A stretch of 64,000 nt of DNA. It comes from UBA10347 sp905182135. Lineage in GTDB: Bacteria > Actinomycetota > Acidimicrobiia > Acidimicrobiales > UBA10347. This document shows positions 45,050 through 53,776 of this stretch, piece after piece. Numbering within the stretch: the stretch's first letter is position 1; each line of letters opens with the position of its first letter. The stretch lies in contig CAWUSE010000002.1 of assembly GCA_963925805.1 (NCBI GenBank), positions 186,001 through 250,000 on the forward strand. The letters run 5' to 3'. Under the pieces are notes generated by a model. It saw only the letters and a list, made by a program, of their open reading frames with translations, was not told where the DNA came from and did not search any database. The position numbers were made by a program, and so were the translations under genes.

Positions 45050-45121
45050 AGCGTCTCAGCCTACGGGCCGGCGCTCGCCACTCGACACGCCGGGCCCTAG
45101 ACGGTTGCTCGCTCAAGCGAA

Positions 45122-45159
45122 ATCAACTGCTCTGCCGATTACAGAGCGCTGTAGTTGAT
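45122..45159 (-). terminator. Bulged hairpin between htrA and ftsY
   Basis: ATCAACTGCTCTG and CAGAGC..AGTTGAT pair with a five-base bulge, 22 bases beyond the htrA stop. On the minus strand it is followed by TTTCGC. A likely htrA terminator, though it could belong to the ftsY leader. Confidence 0.45.
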
Positions 45160-45180
45160 CAGATCGGGGCGGGTCGAGCG

Positions 45181-46779
45181 TTATTGACCATTGAGCAATC
45201 CGAGCGTTACCTCAACCAGCATGTTCTGCCCTTCGCGGACGAACTCGACAGTGACCGTTGCTTCTGGCGACTGCAACCGCACTGCTGCGGCGAGGTCGCT
45301 CATGCTCTTAATCCTGTCACCGTTAAAACCCACGATCAGGTCACCAGACAGCAAGCCCGCAATATCGGCGCCGCTGCCCACGGTAACTTCACCGACGACA
45401 ACGCCGGGCTCGCCGATGGCGGGCGTACCTCCATTGATCCCGAGAAAGCCTTGTTCAAGAGGCTGGCCAGCGATGATGCGGTCGGCGATCAACTTCGCTG
45501 TGTCCGAAGGGACCGCAAACCCAACGCCAATGTTGCCACCGGAACCATCGGTACGAATCGAAGTATTCATGCCAATAACTCGGCCCTGACGATCTGCCAA
45601 AGCACCACCCGAGTTACCTGGATTGATCGACGCATCAGTTTGGATCATGGAGACGACCGATAGGCGGCCGTCCTCGATGAGGTTCTCCAAGACTCGACCC
45701 TTAGCGCTAACAATGCCAGAGGTGACTGTTTGCTGCAGGCCAAATGGGCTGCCGATTGCGACAGCTAGTTGCCCTACCTCGACTGAACTTTCGGGTGCCA
45801 GCACCGCTACGCCAAACTCGAAGTCCGTGTCGATCCTCACTACGGCAACATCGGTGAGCGGATCCGCACCGAGCACCTCGCCTGGAACCCGCACACCCGA
45901 CGCAAGAGTTACCTGCACTTTGGTGAACTGTCCAACAACGTGGGCGTTCGTCAAGATCAGACCCTCGGCATCATAGATAATGCCAGATCCTTGGCCAAGC
46001 TCATTTTGGATGAGGACCACGGCCGGAGCCACCGCTCGAGCAACCGCAGCAACCGGTTCCTCAGCGTCTTCGCCAGGGAGCACCGGCAAAGCGATGTCGT
46101 TCACTGGTGGCACCGCAGGAACCGCAACACTGGTCGCTGGTGGCGATGCCGCTTCAACGGTCGTGGTGGGAGCTTCAGAAGTAGGTGCCGCAGCAATCGG
46201 GGTTGTTGCTAATTCTGATGAGACGACCGATCGACCGAAAAAGAACCCTGCGACAGCTACCGCAACGATAAGCATCACGGCGAGGGTCATCATGGCCACC
46301 CGACGCCGTGCCTTGTGGGCCGGCGGCGAGGTGGGACTAATTGGTAGGCCAACCGTGGGGGGTTCAGCTGGCCATAACGGCCCGCCTGAAACGCCTGCCC
46401 CAGAAGCAGGTGCTGTCACAAAACTACGGTCGGCGAACAACGGACCGGATTCAACTACCGCTGTTGGTGCTACTGCGGGGATTTGGCTGGCTGCAGGTCC
46501 AGGCGGACCAACAGATGCTGACGGATTCGATTGGGTCGGTGTCTGTAACACGTTCTGCGTTATCTCGGACTCGACAGGGGCGAGATAAGTAAGAGCCTCG
46601 GCAGGCGGGTCGAGTGCCGGCGTCGCTGCTAGCGGCACGTCGACGCGAGGAATCTCGAGTCGTGGGATGTCGACCGGAGGCGTTGCTGCGGGTGCTGACC
46701 GGTCCCAGATTGGAGGCTTTGGGAGATCAGGTTCAGAGCCCGTTAATGAGGAGGTTGGTGGTTGTTCCACAGTTGTCAA
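45181..46779 (-). CDS. HtrA/DegP-type serine protease with PDZ domain
   Basis: A 532-residue membrane-anchored protease. The first 158 residues are Pro/Ala-rich and cytoplasmic. A membrane helix follows at about 160-183, then the chymotrypsin-like domain with H280 (LTNAHVV), D310 (TDVAVVRID) and S390 (NPGNSGGAL), and a PDZ domain from about 430. HtrA proteases handle envelope protein stress. It follows the sensor kinase by 168 bases on the same strand, in the order of mycobacterial mprA-mprB-pepD. Confidence 0.92.
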   Translation of the reverse strand: MTTVEQPPTSSLTGSEPDLPKPPIWDRSAPAATPPVDIPRLEIPRVDVPLAATPALDPPAEALTYLAPVESEITQNVLQTPTQSNPSASVGPPGPAASQIPAVAPTAVVESGPLFADRSFVTAPASGAGVSGGPLWPAEPPTVGLPISPTSPPAHKARRRVAMMTLAVMLIVAVAVAGFFFGRSVVSSELATTPIAAAPTSEAPTTTVEAASPPATSVAVPAVPPVNDIALPVLPGEDAEEPVAAVARAVAPAVVLIQNELGQGSGIIYDAEGLILTNAHVVGQFTKVQVTLASGVRVPGEVLGADPLTDVAVVRIDTDFEFGVAVLAPESSVEVGQLAVAIGSPFGLQQTVTSGIVSAKGRVLENLIEDGRLSVVSMIQTDASINPGNSGGALADRQGRVIGMNTSIRTDGSGGNIGVGFAVPSDTAKLIADRIIAGQPLEQGFLGINGGTPAIGEPGVVVGEVTVGSGADIAGLLSGDLIVGFNGDRIKSMSDLAAAVRLQSPEATVTVEFVREGQNMLVEVTLGLLNGQ

Positions 46780-46947
46780 CTTATGGGTTGAGTGCGAAAG
46801 ATACTGTAAGGCGAAACGAAAGTTCTGTTAAAGGTTCGTTCGCCAACAGCAGCTTGGATGCATCGATTGCCGTTTCGACCCGAGCTTCGAACAGAAATTG
46901 GGATAGCGCGACGACTATTTCCCATGCTTGATCTGATCCACCATTGA

Positions 46948-48249
46948 CTAGACATTAGGTGCCGGGGGAACCTTACGTTTCGGGCGACGTATTCGGAACT
47001 CACTGGTCACCTCGAAATCAACGTGCACTGGCATCCACATCGCGAACGTAGCGCCAACCTCAGTGTCGATGATCGAAACCTCACCTCGGTGTGTTTGCAG
47101 AATTTCACGCACTATGGCCAGACCTAAACCAGATCCCTGACCTCCAGCTAGATGCGGACGGCCGACCTCGCCCTCGCCCAGGCGCACATACCGTTGAAAG
47201 ACACGGTCGCGCTCGTCTTCGTCAACGCCGGGGCCGTGGTCAGAAACCGTCAGCCAAATCCAACCTGATTTCTGGCCGGCGCCGATCGAGATGCCCGAAC
47301 CAGTCGGAGCAAATCGAACCGCGTTCGCGAGCAAATTCGCGATGGCCTGTTCGAGCGACCGAGCGTGCCCGAGTACCCACAACTCTGGTTCGACATCGAC
47401 ATTGAGGTGCAGGCCTTCCTGCTCAGCGGCACCTTGAAACTCGTCAACGAGCATGACCACAAGCTGGGTGAGATCGACCGGCGCTTCGACCCGCGTCGTT
47501 GCTTCGTGTCGAGCGTAGGCCAGCAGATCATCAACCAACTTCGACATGCGTTCGCTGGACCGGCGGACGACTTCGGTGGTGTGTTGATACTGCTCAAGGC
47601 TGGCGTCGGGGTCGCTGAGCGTGACGTCAAGATTCGTGCGCATGACTGCTAGTGGGTTACGGAGTTCGTGCGAGGTGTCGTGGATTAGTTGCTGTTGGTT
47701 GTCGAATGCCCGTTGAAGACGGTCGAGCATGGCATCGAACGTGTCGGCGAGTTGCTTCAAGTCATCATTGGGGCCAGCTAGCCCGATGCGACGACTTAGA
47801 TCCGTCGCCTGAATATCGCGGGCTACACGCGTGATGCGTCCAATCGGCATGAGTACTCGGCCAGCGGTGAACCAACCGACTCCAAAGCTCGCGAAGAAGA
47901 TCGCCCCGAGACCAAAGATCGAATACCGACGCAGGGTTTCCAAGGTTCGCTCATCAACGAGCAACTCCAACTCTTCCTGGATGTCATAACGGTCTTGTTC
48001 AATATCAAAGGTTGGGCCAGTGCTGTCGCTGGCCATCTCGGCCGCAACAATCTGGGTGGTCAGGCTGCTCGATAGGCCCCAATAAATACCGCCCATCATG
48101 ATTGAGGCAACACCAAATAGCATCAGCGAATAAAGCAGCGTGAGCCGAAAGCGCACCGACTGCATCGCCGGAGGGAGTCGGGATAACCCGGTGTTGGATG
48201 CTCGAGGGTTACCCGGCGGCGATAAGAATTTCGATTCGACCGAGGTCAT
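46948..48249 (-). CDS. Two-component sensor histidine kinase
   Basis: A 433-residue kinase from ATG 48249; a TTG 39 bases upstream overlaps the regulator. Two membrane helices (LTLLYSLMLFGVASIMMGGI and YSIFGLGAIFFASFGVGWFT) flank a 50-residue sensor loop. A HAMP domain, then the H-box HDTSHELRNPLAVMRTNLDV, N-box NLLANAVRFAP, and G-boxes DHGPGVDEDERDRVF and GSGLGLAIV follow. The MprB-like arrangement suggests an envelope-stress sensor; that is inference from gene order. Confidence 0.92.
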   Translation of the reverse strand: MTSVESKFLSPPGNPRASNTGLSRLPPAMQSVRFRLTLLYSLMLFGVASIMMGGIYWGLSSSLTTQIVAAEMASDSTGPTFDIEQDRYDIQEELELLVDERTLETLRRYSIFGLGAIFFASFGVGWFTAGRVLMPIGRITRVARDIQATDLSRRIGLAGPNDDLKQLADTFDAMLDRLQRAFDNQQQLIHDTSHELRNPLAVMRTNLDVTLSDPDASLEQYQHTTEVVRRSSERMSKLVDDLLAYARHEATTRVEAPVDLTQLVVMLVDEFQGAAEQEGLHLNVDVEPELWVLGHARSLEQAIANLLANAVRFAPTGSGISIGAGQKSGWIWLTVSDHGPGVDEDERDRVFQRYVRLGEGEVGRPHLAGGQGSGLGLAIVREILQTHRGEVSIIDTEVGATFAMWMPVHVDFEVTSEFRIRRPKRKVPPAPNV

Positions 48250-48268
48250 GAGATGGGGATCATCCGCT

Positions 48269-48958
48269 CTATTCGGCCGGTAGGTCAAGTAGTCGGTAAC
48301 CAGCGCCGATCACCGTCTCGATCGGAGGTTCTTCGCCATCGATAGTCACTTTGCGTCGCAACGTGCCCACCGTGACCCTCACAGTGTTCGTGAACGGGTC
48401 TGCATTTTCGTCCCATACGTGCTCAAGTAACGTCTCTTGAGAAATCACGACCCCGGGCTGGCCCATAAAGTAACGAAGCAGTGCGAACTCTTTTGAAGTC
48501 AAACTGACCGGATCGCCAGACCGGCTCACGGAATGGGCCGCCGTGTCCAAAGTTATAGAACCGACTCGCAGCAGAGATCCGGTGCTGGCCGCATCGCGGC
48601 GCATCAGTGTTCGAACCCTGGCGGTGAGCTCGGGAAAAGCGAAGGGCTTGACCAGATAATCGTCAGCCCCATCGTCGAGGCCAGCGACTCGATCCTGGAT
48701 CTCATCTCGAGCTGTAAGCATCAAGATCCGCGGCGGCTCGGCATGCACCGGTTCGGCTCGAATAGCGCGACACACCGCACGGCCATCCATCTTCGGCATC
48801 GTAATGTCGAGACAGATCAGGTCATATGGCGTAAGCCGTGCTTTTTCGAGCGCTTCCTCGCCGTCGTGAGCCACGTCGACGGCGTAGCCCTCACGCCGCA
48901 GACCGCGTGCAATTGCCTGGGCCAAATCCACTTCGTCGTCAACCACCAAAACGCGCAT
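48269..48958 (-). CDS. OmpR family response regulator
   Basis: A 229-residue regulator starting at MRVLVVDDEVDLAQAIA; the longer frame upstream does not look coding. Acidic pocket D7-D8, phospho-acceptor D51 (LICLDITMPKMDG) and lysine in DYLVKPFAFPELTAR. The C-terminal winged helix has LTSKEFALLRYFM and HVWDENADPFTNTVRVTVGT. Its promoter shares a 139-base gap with the divergent MoxR gene. Confidence 0.94.
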   Translation of the reverse strand: MRVLVVDDEVDLAQAIARGLRREGYAVDVAHDGEEALEKARLTPYDLICLDITMPKMDGRAVCRAIRAEPVHAEPPRILMLTARDEIQDRVAGLDDGADDYLVKPFAFPELTARVRTLMRRDAASTGSLLRVGSITLDTAAHSVSRSGDPVSLTSKEFALLRYFMGQPGVVISQETLLEHVWDENADPFTNTVRVTVGTLRRKVTIDGEEPPIETVIGAGYRLLDLPAE

Positions 48959-49097
48959 TACAACCACGCTACCAATCCGTTCTACCTCGGGCGCAGCGGG
49001 GGCGAAACCGTTCGCACTACTCGGCGCTCTACGATTAGCAACCGAACGAATGGCGAGTTGGCGTGGGCCACACCACTTCGCCCAATCCGAGGAACTC

Positions 49098-50204
49098 ATG
49101 GCGTCTGAACCCCTTCCCCCACGATTAGCTACTACGGAGAGCAGCGACACCGCGCCGTCGAAGGCCCCTCCGCCGCCGGCACAGCCGGTGCCAGTCGTGC
49201 CAGAACCGGTTCCTTCTAATCCAGTCGAAACCGTCTTGTTCGAAATCAAGCGTGTCGTCGTGGGACAGACCCGGATGCTCGAACGCATTCTGGTCTGCTT
49301 ACTCGCTGAAGGTCACTGCCTGATTGAAGGAGTTCCCGGCATCGCCAAAACTCTCAGCGTTGAGACCCTTTCCAAGGTCGTTGGCGGATCCTTCGTACGC
49401 CTTCAGTTCACGCCTGACATGTTGCCCGCCGACATCGTCGGCACTCGAATCTGGCGAGCATCGACAGAGACCTTCGACATAGAACTCGGCCCGTTATCAG
49501 CCAACATGATCCTCGCTGACGAGATAAACCGGGCACCTGCCAAGGTGCAGTCAGCGCTACTGGAAGCGATGGCCGAACGTCAGATCAGCATCGGAGGCGA
49601 AACCTTCAAACTGCCTCGCCCGTTCTTGGTGCTCGCCACGCAGAACCCAATCGAGTCCGAGGGTGTGTACCCACTACCTGAAGCGCAGCGCGACCGGTTC
49701 CTAATGAAGATCGTCATCGACTACCCGACACCATCGGAAGAAGTCGAAATCGTGCAGCGAATGGGTGTGCGGCCACCGGTGGCTAACCAAGTGCTGGGAC
49801 TCGACGATCTCTTGGAGTTACAAGAACGAGCCCGAAACGTCTATGTCGATCGCAACGTCGTTGATTACGCCGTCAGCCTTACTCTGGCAACGCGCGACCC
49901 CAGTGCTTTTGGCTTGGCAGACCTTGCCCCGATGATCTCCTACGGTGCCAGTCCTCGAGCCAGCTTGGGCCTGGTTGCCGCCGCTCGGGCGCTTGCGGTG
50001 ATCCGCAACCGCAACTACGTACTTCCCCAAGACGTATTTGACGTCGCACCTGAGGTCATGCGCCACCGTCTCGTGCTCTCCTACGAAGCTCTCGCCCGTG
50101 ACATCACGGCTGATCACATCGTGGCTGGCATCTTGGCGACAGTCCCAGCACCGCGGGTTGCGCCATCGCAAGAGCCAACCTACGGATCAGGCGCTGCGGG
50201 TTAA
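49098..50204 (+). CDS. MoxR family AAA+ ATPase
   Basis: A 368-residue ATPase from ATG 49098 (MASEPLPPRL), preceded by CCGAGGAAC. Walker A is EGVPGIAKT, Walker B LADEINRAP, sensor 1 LATQNPIESEG, and an arginine-rich sensor EAQRDRFLMKI. The C-terminal lid is typical. MoxR chaperones act with VWA proteins in assembling or activating complexes. First of a MoxR-DUF58-VWA operon. Confidence 0.93.
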   Translation: MASEPLPPRLATTESSDTAPSKAPPPPAQPVPVVPEPVPSNPVETVLFEIKRVVVGQTRMLERILVCLLAEGHCLIEGVPGIAKTLSVETLSKVVGGSFVRLQFTPDMLPADIVGTRIWRASTETFDIELGPLSANMILADEINRAPAKVQSALLEAMAERQISIGGETFKLPRPFLVLATQNPIESEGVYPLPEAQRDRFLMKIVIDYPTPSEEVEIVQRMGVRPPVANQVLGLDDLLELQERARNVYVDRNVVDYAVSLTLATRDPSAFGLADLAPMISYGASPRASLGLVAAARALAVIRNRNYVLPQDVFDVAPEVMRHRLVLSYEALARDITADHIVAGILATVPAPRVAPSQEPTYGSGAAG

Positions 50205-50213
50205 TCGCCACTG

Positions 50214-51146
50214 ATGTTTCGACGTAAGGCCGACGAGGCCGAGACACAACTGCACCCGTACCTGGACCGTCGCGAGACTGTCTCGGCCGTGCTGCGTCGG
50301 CTCGAACTCGATATCAACATGCGCCTAGACGGACTCCTGCAGGGCGACTACCGAGGGCTTGTACCCGGCCATGGTTCGGAGCCTGGCGAGACCCGTCGGT
50401 ATACCCCTGGCGACGATGTACGCCGTATCGACTGGAATGTCTCGGCCCGCATGGTCGAGACCTACATCCGCCAAACAATCGCCGATCGAGAACTCGAGAC
50501 GGCCGTTGCGGTCGACCTCACACCAAGCCTGGACTTCGGCACCGCCGACAGTGAGAAGCGCGATCTGGCAGCGGCAGCAACCGCTGCTATGGGGTTCCTC
50601 ACGCTGCGCGTCGGAAATCGATTCGGCGCCGAACTTATTCGCCCTGACGGCATTGAGAGCATTCCTGCCAAGCAGGGCCGCTCCCACGTACTACACATCG
50701 TCGAGCAGGTCTTGACGGCACCCCGGGCAGAGAGCTCAACCGCCACGCTCGCCGACGGCATCGCTCGTCTCCATGGCCCACATCGTCGAAAAGGTATGCG
50801 AGCGGTCATTAGCGACTTCATCGACGACAGCGACTGGCAACAACAATTAAAACTGGTGTCGATCCGCAATCAGCTCATCGCCGTCGAAATTGTTGATCCT
50901 CGCGAGATGGAACTACCCAACGTTGGCACGCTTGCCGTGGTTGACCCCGAGACTGGACGACGACGTGAGGTCCAGACCCAACGCCGTAAGGTGCGCGACC
51001 TCTATTCGCAGGCGGCCATCGAGCAGCGAGCCGATATCGCCCAGACGTTCCGGGAATCGCGGACCAATCACCTACAGCTATCCACTGATCGCGATTGGTT
51101 GCTCGATGTCGTCCGTTTCGTTGCCACCCAGAAAGGACTCAAATGA
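50214..51146 (+). CDS. DUF58 domain protein
   Basis: A 310-residue protein with the DUF58 core: GLVPGHGSEPGETRRYTPGD, VRRIDWNVSARM, YIRQTIADRELE, and the VWA-like DLTPSLDFGT (residues around 100). Function unknown; nearly always next to MoxR. It starts 9 bases after moxR and overlaps the VWA gene by four bases. Confidence 0.92.
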   Translation: MFRRKADEAETQLHPYLDRRETVSAVLRRLELDINMRLDGLLQGDYRGLVPGHGSEPGETRRYTPGDDVRRIDWNVSARMVETYIRQTIADRELETAVAVDLTPSLDFGTADSEKRDLAAAATAAMGFLTLRVGNRFGAELIRPDGIESIPAKQGRSHVLHIVEQVLTAPRAESSTATLADGIARLHGPHRRKGMRAVISDFIDDSDWQQQLKLVSIRNQLIAVEIVDPREMELPNVGTLAVVDPETGRRREVQTQRRKVRDLYSQAAIEQRADIAQTFRESRTNHLQLSTDRDWLLDVVRFVATQKGLK

Positions 51147-52153
51147 GAGACGGCGGCAACACTGGTCTTTGGTCCTCAAAATTCGATGCACCAGACAATC
51201 TTGAGTTCTTACAAGCCAACCGCCTCTGGTGGTTGCTTGCTGTAGCAATTTTGTTTGTCGCTTATGTCGCTGTGCAATTCATTCGCCGAGGCGCCGCCGT
51301 GCGCTTTACCAACATCAGCCTGCTCGACAAGATCGCCCCGCAGCGCCCTAATTGGCGTCACCACATTCCAGCTGTCTTCTTACTGTTTGGACTTGCGGGA
51401 ATGGTCCTCTCTTATGCCGAGCCAGCGGCTGTTACCCAAGTACCCAGCGAGCGAGCGACCATTATGCTCGCGATCGATACCAGCTTGTCGATGCAGGCCA
51501 AGGACGTTGTCCCAAGCCGCATCGACGGGGCGAAAGAAGCAGCGACCACGTTCCTAGACGAAGTCCCCGAAGAGATCAACGTTGGCCTCGTGAGCTTCAA
51601 CGGCATCGCCAATGTTCGCGTTCCTCCGACCACCAATCGTGCCGCCGTGCGTTCGGCAATCCAAGGTCTGGACCTTGGCGAAGCCACCGCTATTGGCGAA
51701 GCTATATTTGCCAGCATTGAGGCTCTCGAATCATTCATAACTGAGTTCGAAGGTGACGCCCCGCCCGCCCGTATCGTGCTCATGAGCGACGGGGAAACAA
51801 CCGTCGGCCGCCCCGACGCTGCCGCAGTTGACCGTGCCCGGCTCGCTGGGATCACGGTGTCGACAATCGCATTCGGCACCGATGACGGCGTTATTGAAAT
51901 CCCAGAAGATCCGAGACCCATCCCTGTGCCGGTGAACGAAGCAGCGTTAGCCGAGATTGCAGATGGCACCGGGGGTGACTTCTTCGAGGCTGCAACGACC
52001 GACGAACTCACCGCCATTTACGCCGATATCGGCTCTGCTGTCGCAACCGAAGAAGCCCGTGTGGTTGTCGGCAGCTGGTTTGCTGGCCGGGCCATGATCC
52101 TCATCCTGATGGCTGCAGCGCTCTCCCTCCTGCTCAGCAATCGTCTGCCCTAG
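51143..52153 (+). CDS. VWA domain membrane protein (BatA-like)
   Basis: A 336-residue protein, ATG overlapping the DUF58 stop (ATGA). Two helices near the N-terminus (WWLLAVAILFVAYVAVQFI and HIPAVFLLFGLAGMVLSYA), a VWA domain with MIDAS motif DTSLSMQA, then the metal-site T and DG (MSDGETTVG), and a C-terminal helix (MILILMAAALSLLLS). BatA-type proteins belong to the MoxR-associated system of aerotolerance or metal-stress loci. Exact role unknown. Confidence 0.92.
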   Translation: MRDGGNTGLWSSKFDAPDNLEFLQANRLWWLLAVAILFVAYVAVQFIRRGAAVRFTNISLLDKIAPQRPNWRHHIPAVFLLFGLAGMVLSYAEPAAVTQVPSERATIMLAIDTSLSMQAKDVVPSRIDGAKEAATTFLDEVPEEINVGLVSFNGIANVRVPPTTNRAAVRSAIQGLDLGEATAIGEAIFASIEALESFITEFEGDAPPARIVLMSDGETTVGRPDAAAVDRARLAGITVSTIAFGTDDGVIEIPEDPRPIPVPVNEAALAEIADGTGGDFFEAATTDELTAIYADIGSAVATEEARVVVGSWFAGRAMILILMAAALSLLLSNRLP

Positions 52154-52506
52154 CTGGCGGCGTATCACTGCCAGATCTCAGCATTCTTGTCAGTATTCCA
52201 GCGGTCTGTACATGGCCCACCAAGTTGCAGTGGACGTTCCTGATTTCGACAGTTCTGTCCGACGGCTCTTTAACGCCTTCGTGCTAAACGTACATAACCT
52301 CTCGATGTCGTCTGTTGCGATCAAGAGCAACCACGTATTCGAATGGCGCCGCTGCGCCATCGCCGCTATGTGAATGAGCACCGCACGGCGTTACGGAGTC
52401 GCAATAAGATCCTGGTTTCCATCGAGATCAGCCGGTACTTTGCCAAGCTGGCATGCCAAAGGCAGAGCATGCTGGCATGGGGTCAATCCGTTATATTCTT
52501 CAAATC
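52154..52506. other. Intergenic region after VWA gene
   Basis: About 350 bases. Short direct repeats of GCTGGCATG lie at about 52446 and 52470. No gene on either strand has family features. Promoter for the SRPBCC gene is probably here but I see no clear consensus. Confidence 0.4.
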
Positions 52507-52962
52507 ATGACTCCGGACATCGAAGTATCTCGCGACGTGGCAGCGCCACCCGCAGTAATTTTTGCAGCCATAACTGATATCACACGCATGGGCGAGTGGA
52601 GTCCCGAGTGCGTTAGCGCCGAGTGGAACGAAGGGTTCTCTGCACCAGCTCTCGGCGCAATGTTCACCGGCCACAACCGCAACGGCGATAAGGAATGGTC
52701 CGTCGAGGCCAAAATTGTCGACCTGGTTGACAACCAGAGATTTTTCTTCGACTGCATCGTGCGCGACTTTGTCTTCTCCAAATGGGGCTACACCATCGAG
52801 GCGACCGATAGCGGCTGCCGCATTACCGAATACTCACAAGACCTGCGCCTCGAGTCCTCACTTGAACGCAGCACCATGATCTCGGGTGTTAGCGATCGGG
52901 CAACCCATAACCGAGCAGGCATGGAAGCCACACTCGAACGCATCGCGGCCGCTATCGAATAA
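52507..52962 (+). CDS. SRPBCC (START-like) family protein
   Basis: A 151-residue helix-grip protein from ATG 52507 (MTPDIEVSRDVAAPPAVIFA). AAITDITRMGEWSPECVSAE, GAMFTGHNRNGDKEWSVEA and the C-terminal helix give the polyketide cyclase/dehydrase-type fold. Such proteins bind hydrophobic ligands; no substrate can be named. The ribosome binding site is weak. Confidence 0.82.
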   Translation: MTPDIEVSRDVAAPPAVIFAAITDITRMGEWSPECVSAEWNEGFSAPALGAMFTGHNRNGDKEWSVEAKIVDLVDNQRFFFDCIVRDFVFSKWGYTIEATDSGCRITEYSQDLRLESSLERSTMISGVSDRATHNRAGMEATLERIAAAIE

Positions 52963-53002
52963 CCATCTTCCCCGACTGCGTAACCGCCAGTAGTTTCATT
53001 GC

Positions 53003-53713
53003 GTGGGAGAAGCAGCCGCGATCGCAAGTTCGGAACGGCCAGCGACTCGGTCCTCTATCGCTGGCCAGTTACGAGCCCTGGGTGTCGAAGCCGACATGAC
53101 GGTGATGGTGCACTCGTCATTGTCTCGTCTCGGTTTCGTCCTGGGCGGCGCCCAAACCATCGTTCAGACGCTTCTCGACGTCGTTGGCCCGGTGGGCACC
53201 CTGAGGATGTCTACCCACTCCGGGGCGCTCTGTGACCCTGCCATCACCCCCTCACGCGGCATGGGCGCTGTGGCTGAGTGCTTTCGATGTGTTCCCGGCG
53301 TGCAGCGCAGCAACCACCCAACCGTGTCTGCAGCCGCAATCGGCCCGAAGACTCCGGCGCTACTCAACAACCATGATCTCGAAGACCGGCTCGGTAACAC
53401 CTCGCCGCAGGGCAAGCTCTATGACCTCGATGGGCACATTCTGCTACTCGGGGTCGACCATGGTAGTAACACATCGCTGCACGTCGCCGAGGCCCGATCG
53501 GGCCTTATGAGCGTCGTCGCTGACGCTGCGCCGATTCTGGTCGACGGACTACGCCAATGGCTCGAACTTAATCATGTGGATGACGATGACTCGGACTTCG
53601 CTGCTATCGGCAACGAACGCCAAGGCCCGACTGGGGCCGGCGTTGGCCGCCTCATGCGTAACCGGGAAATTGTCGACTTCGGCGTCGAGTGGGTTCAATT
53701 AAACCGCACCTAG
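53003..53713 (+). CDS. AAC(3) aminoglycoside N-acetyltransferase family protein
   Basis: A 236-residue Antibiotic_NAT protein with GTG start. Matches: VMVHSSLSRLGFVLGGAQTI, VGPVGTLRMSTHSG, TPSRGMGAVAECFRCVPGV, RSNHPTVSAAAIGP, and LLLGVDHGSNTSLHVAEARS with the catalytic histidine. The usual segment of roughly 25-30 residues between THSG and DPAxTPSRGMG is missing, so it is shorter than the 260-270-residue enzymes. Resistance is not implied; many genomic homologs act on unknown substrates. Confidence 0.82.
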   Translation: MGEAAAIASSERPATRSSIAGQLRALGVEADMTVMVHSSLSRLGFVLGGAQTIVQTLLDVVGPVGTLRMSTHSGALCDPAITPSRGMGAVAECFRCVPGVQRSNHPTVSAAAIGPKTPALLNNHDLEDRLGNTSPQGKLYDLDGHILLLGVDHGSNTSLHVAEARSGLMSVVADAAPILVDGLRQWLELNHVDDDDSDFAAIGNERQGPTGAGVGRLMRNREIVDFGVEWVQLNRT

Positions 53714-53776
53714 GACGTTGGGGTCACCAAACCACCGAGAACGGTCATCCCTGGAGTCCGGGCTCAAGCTCGCGAT

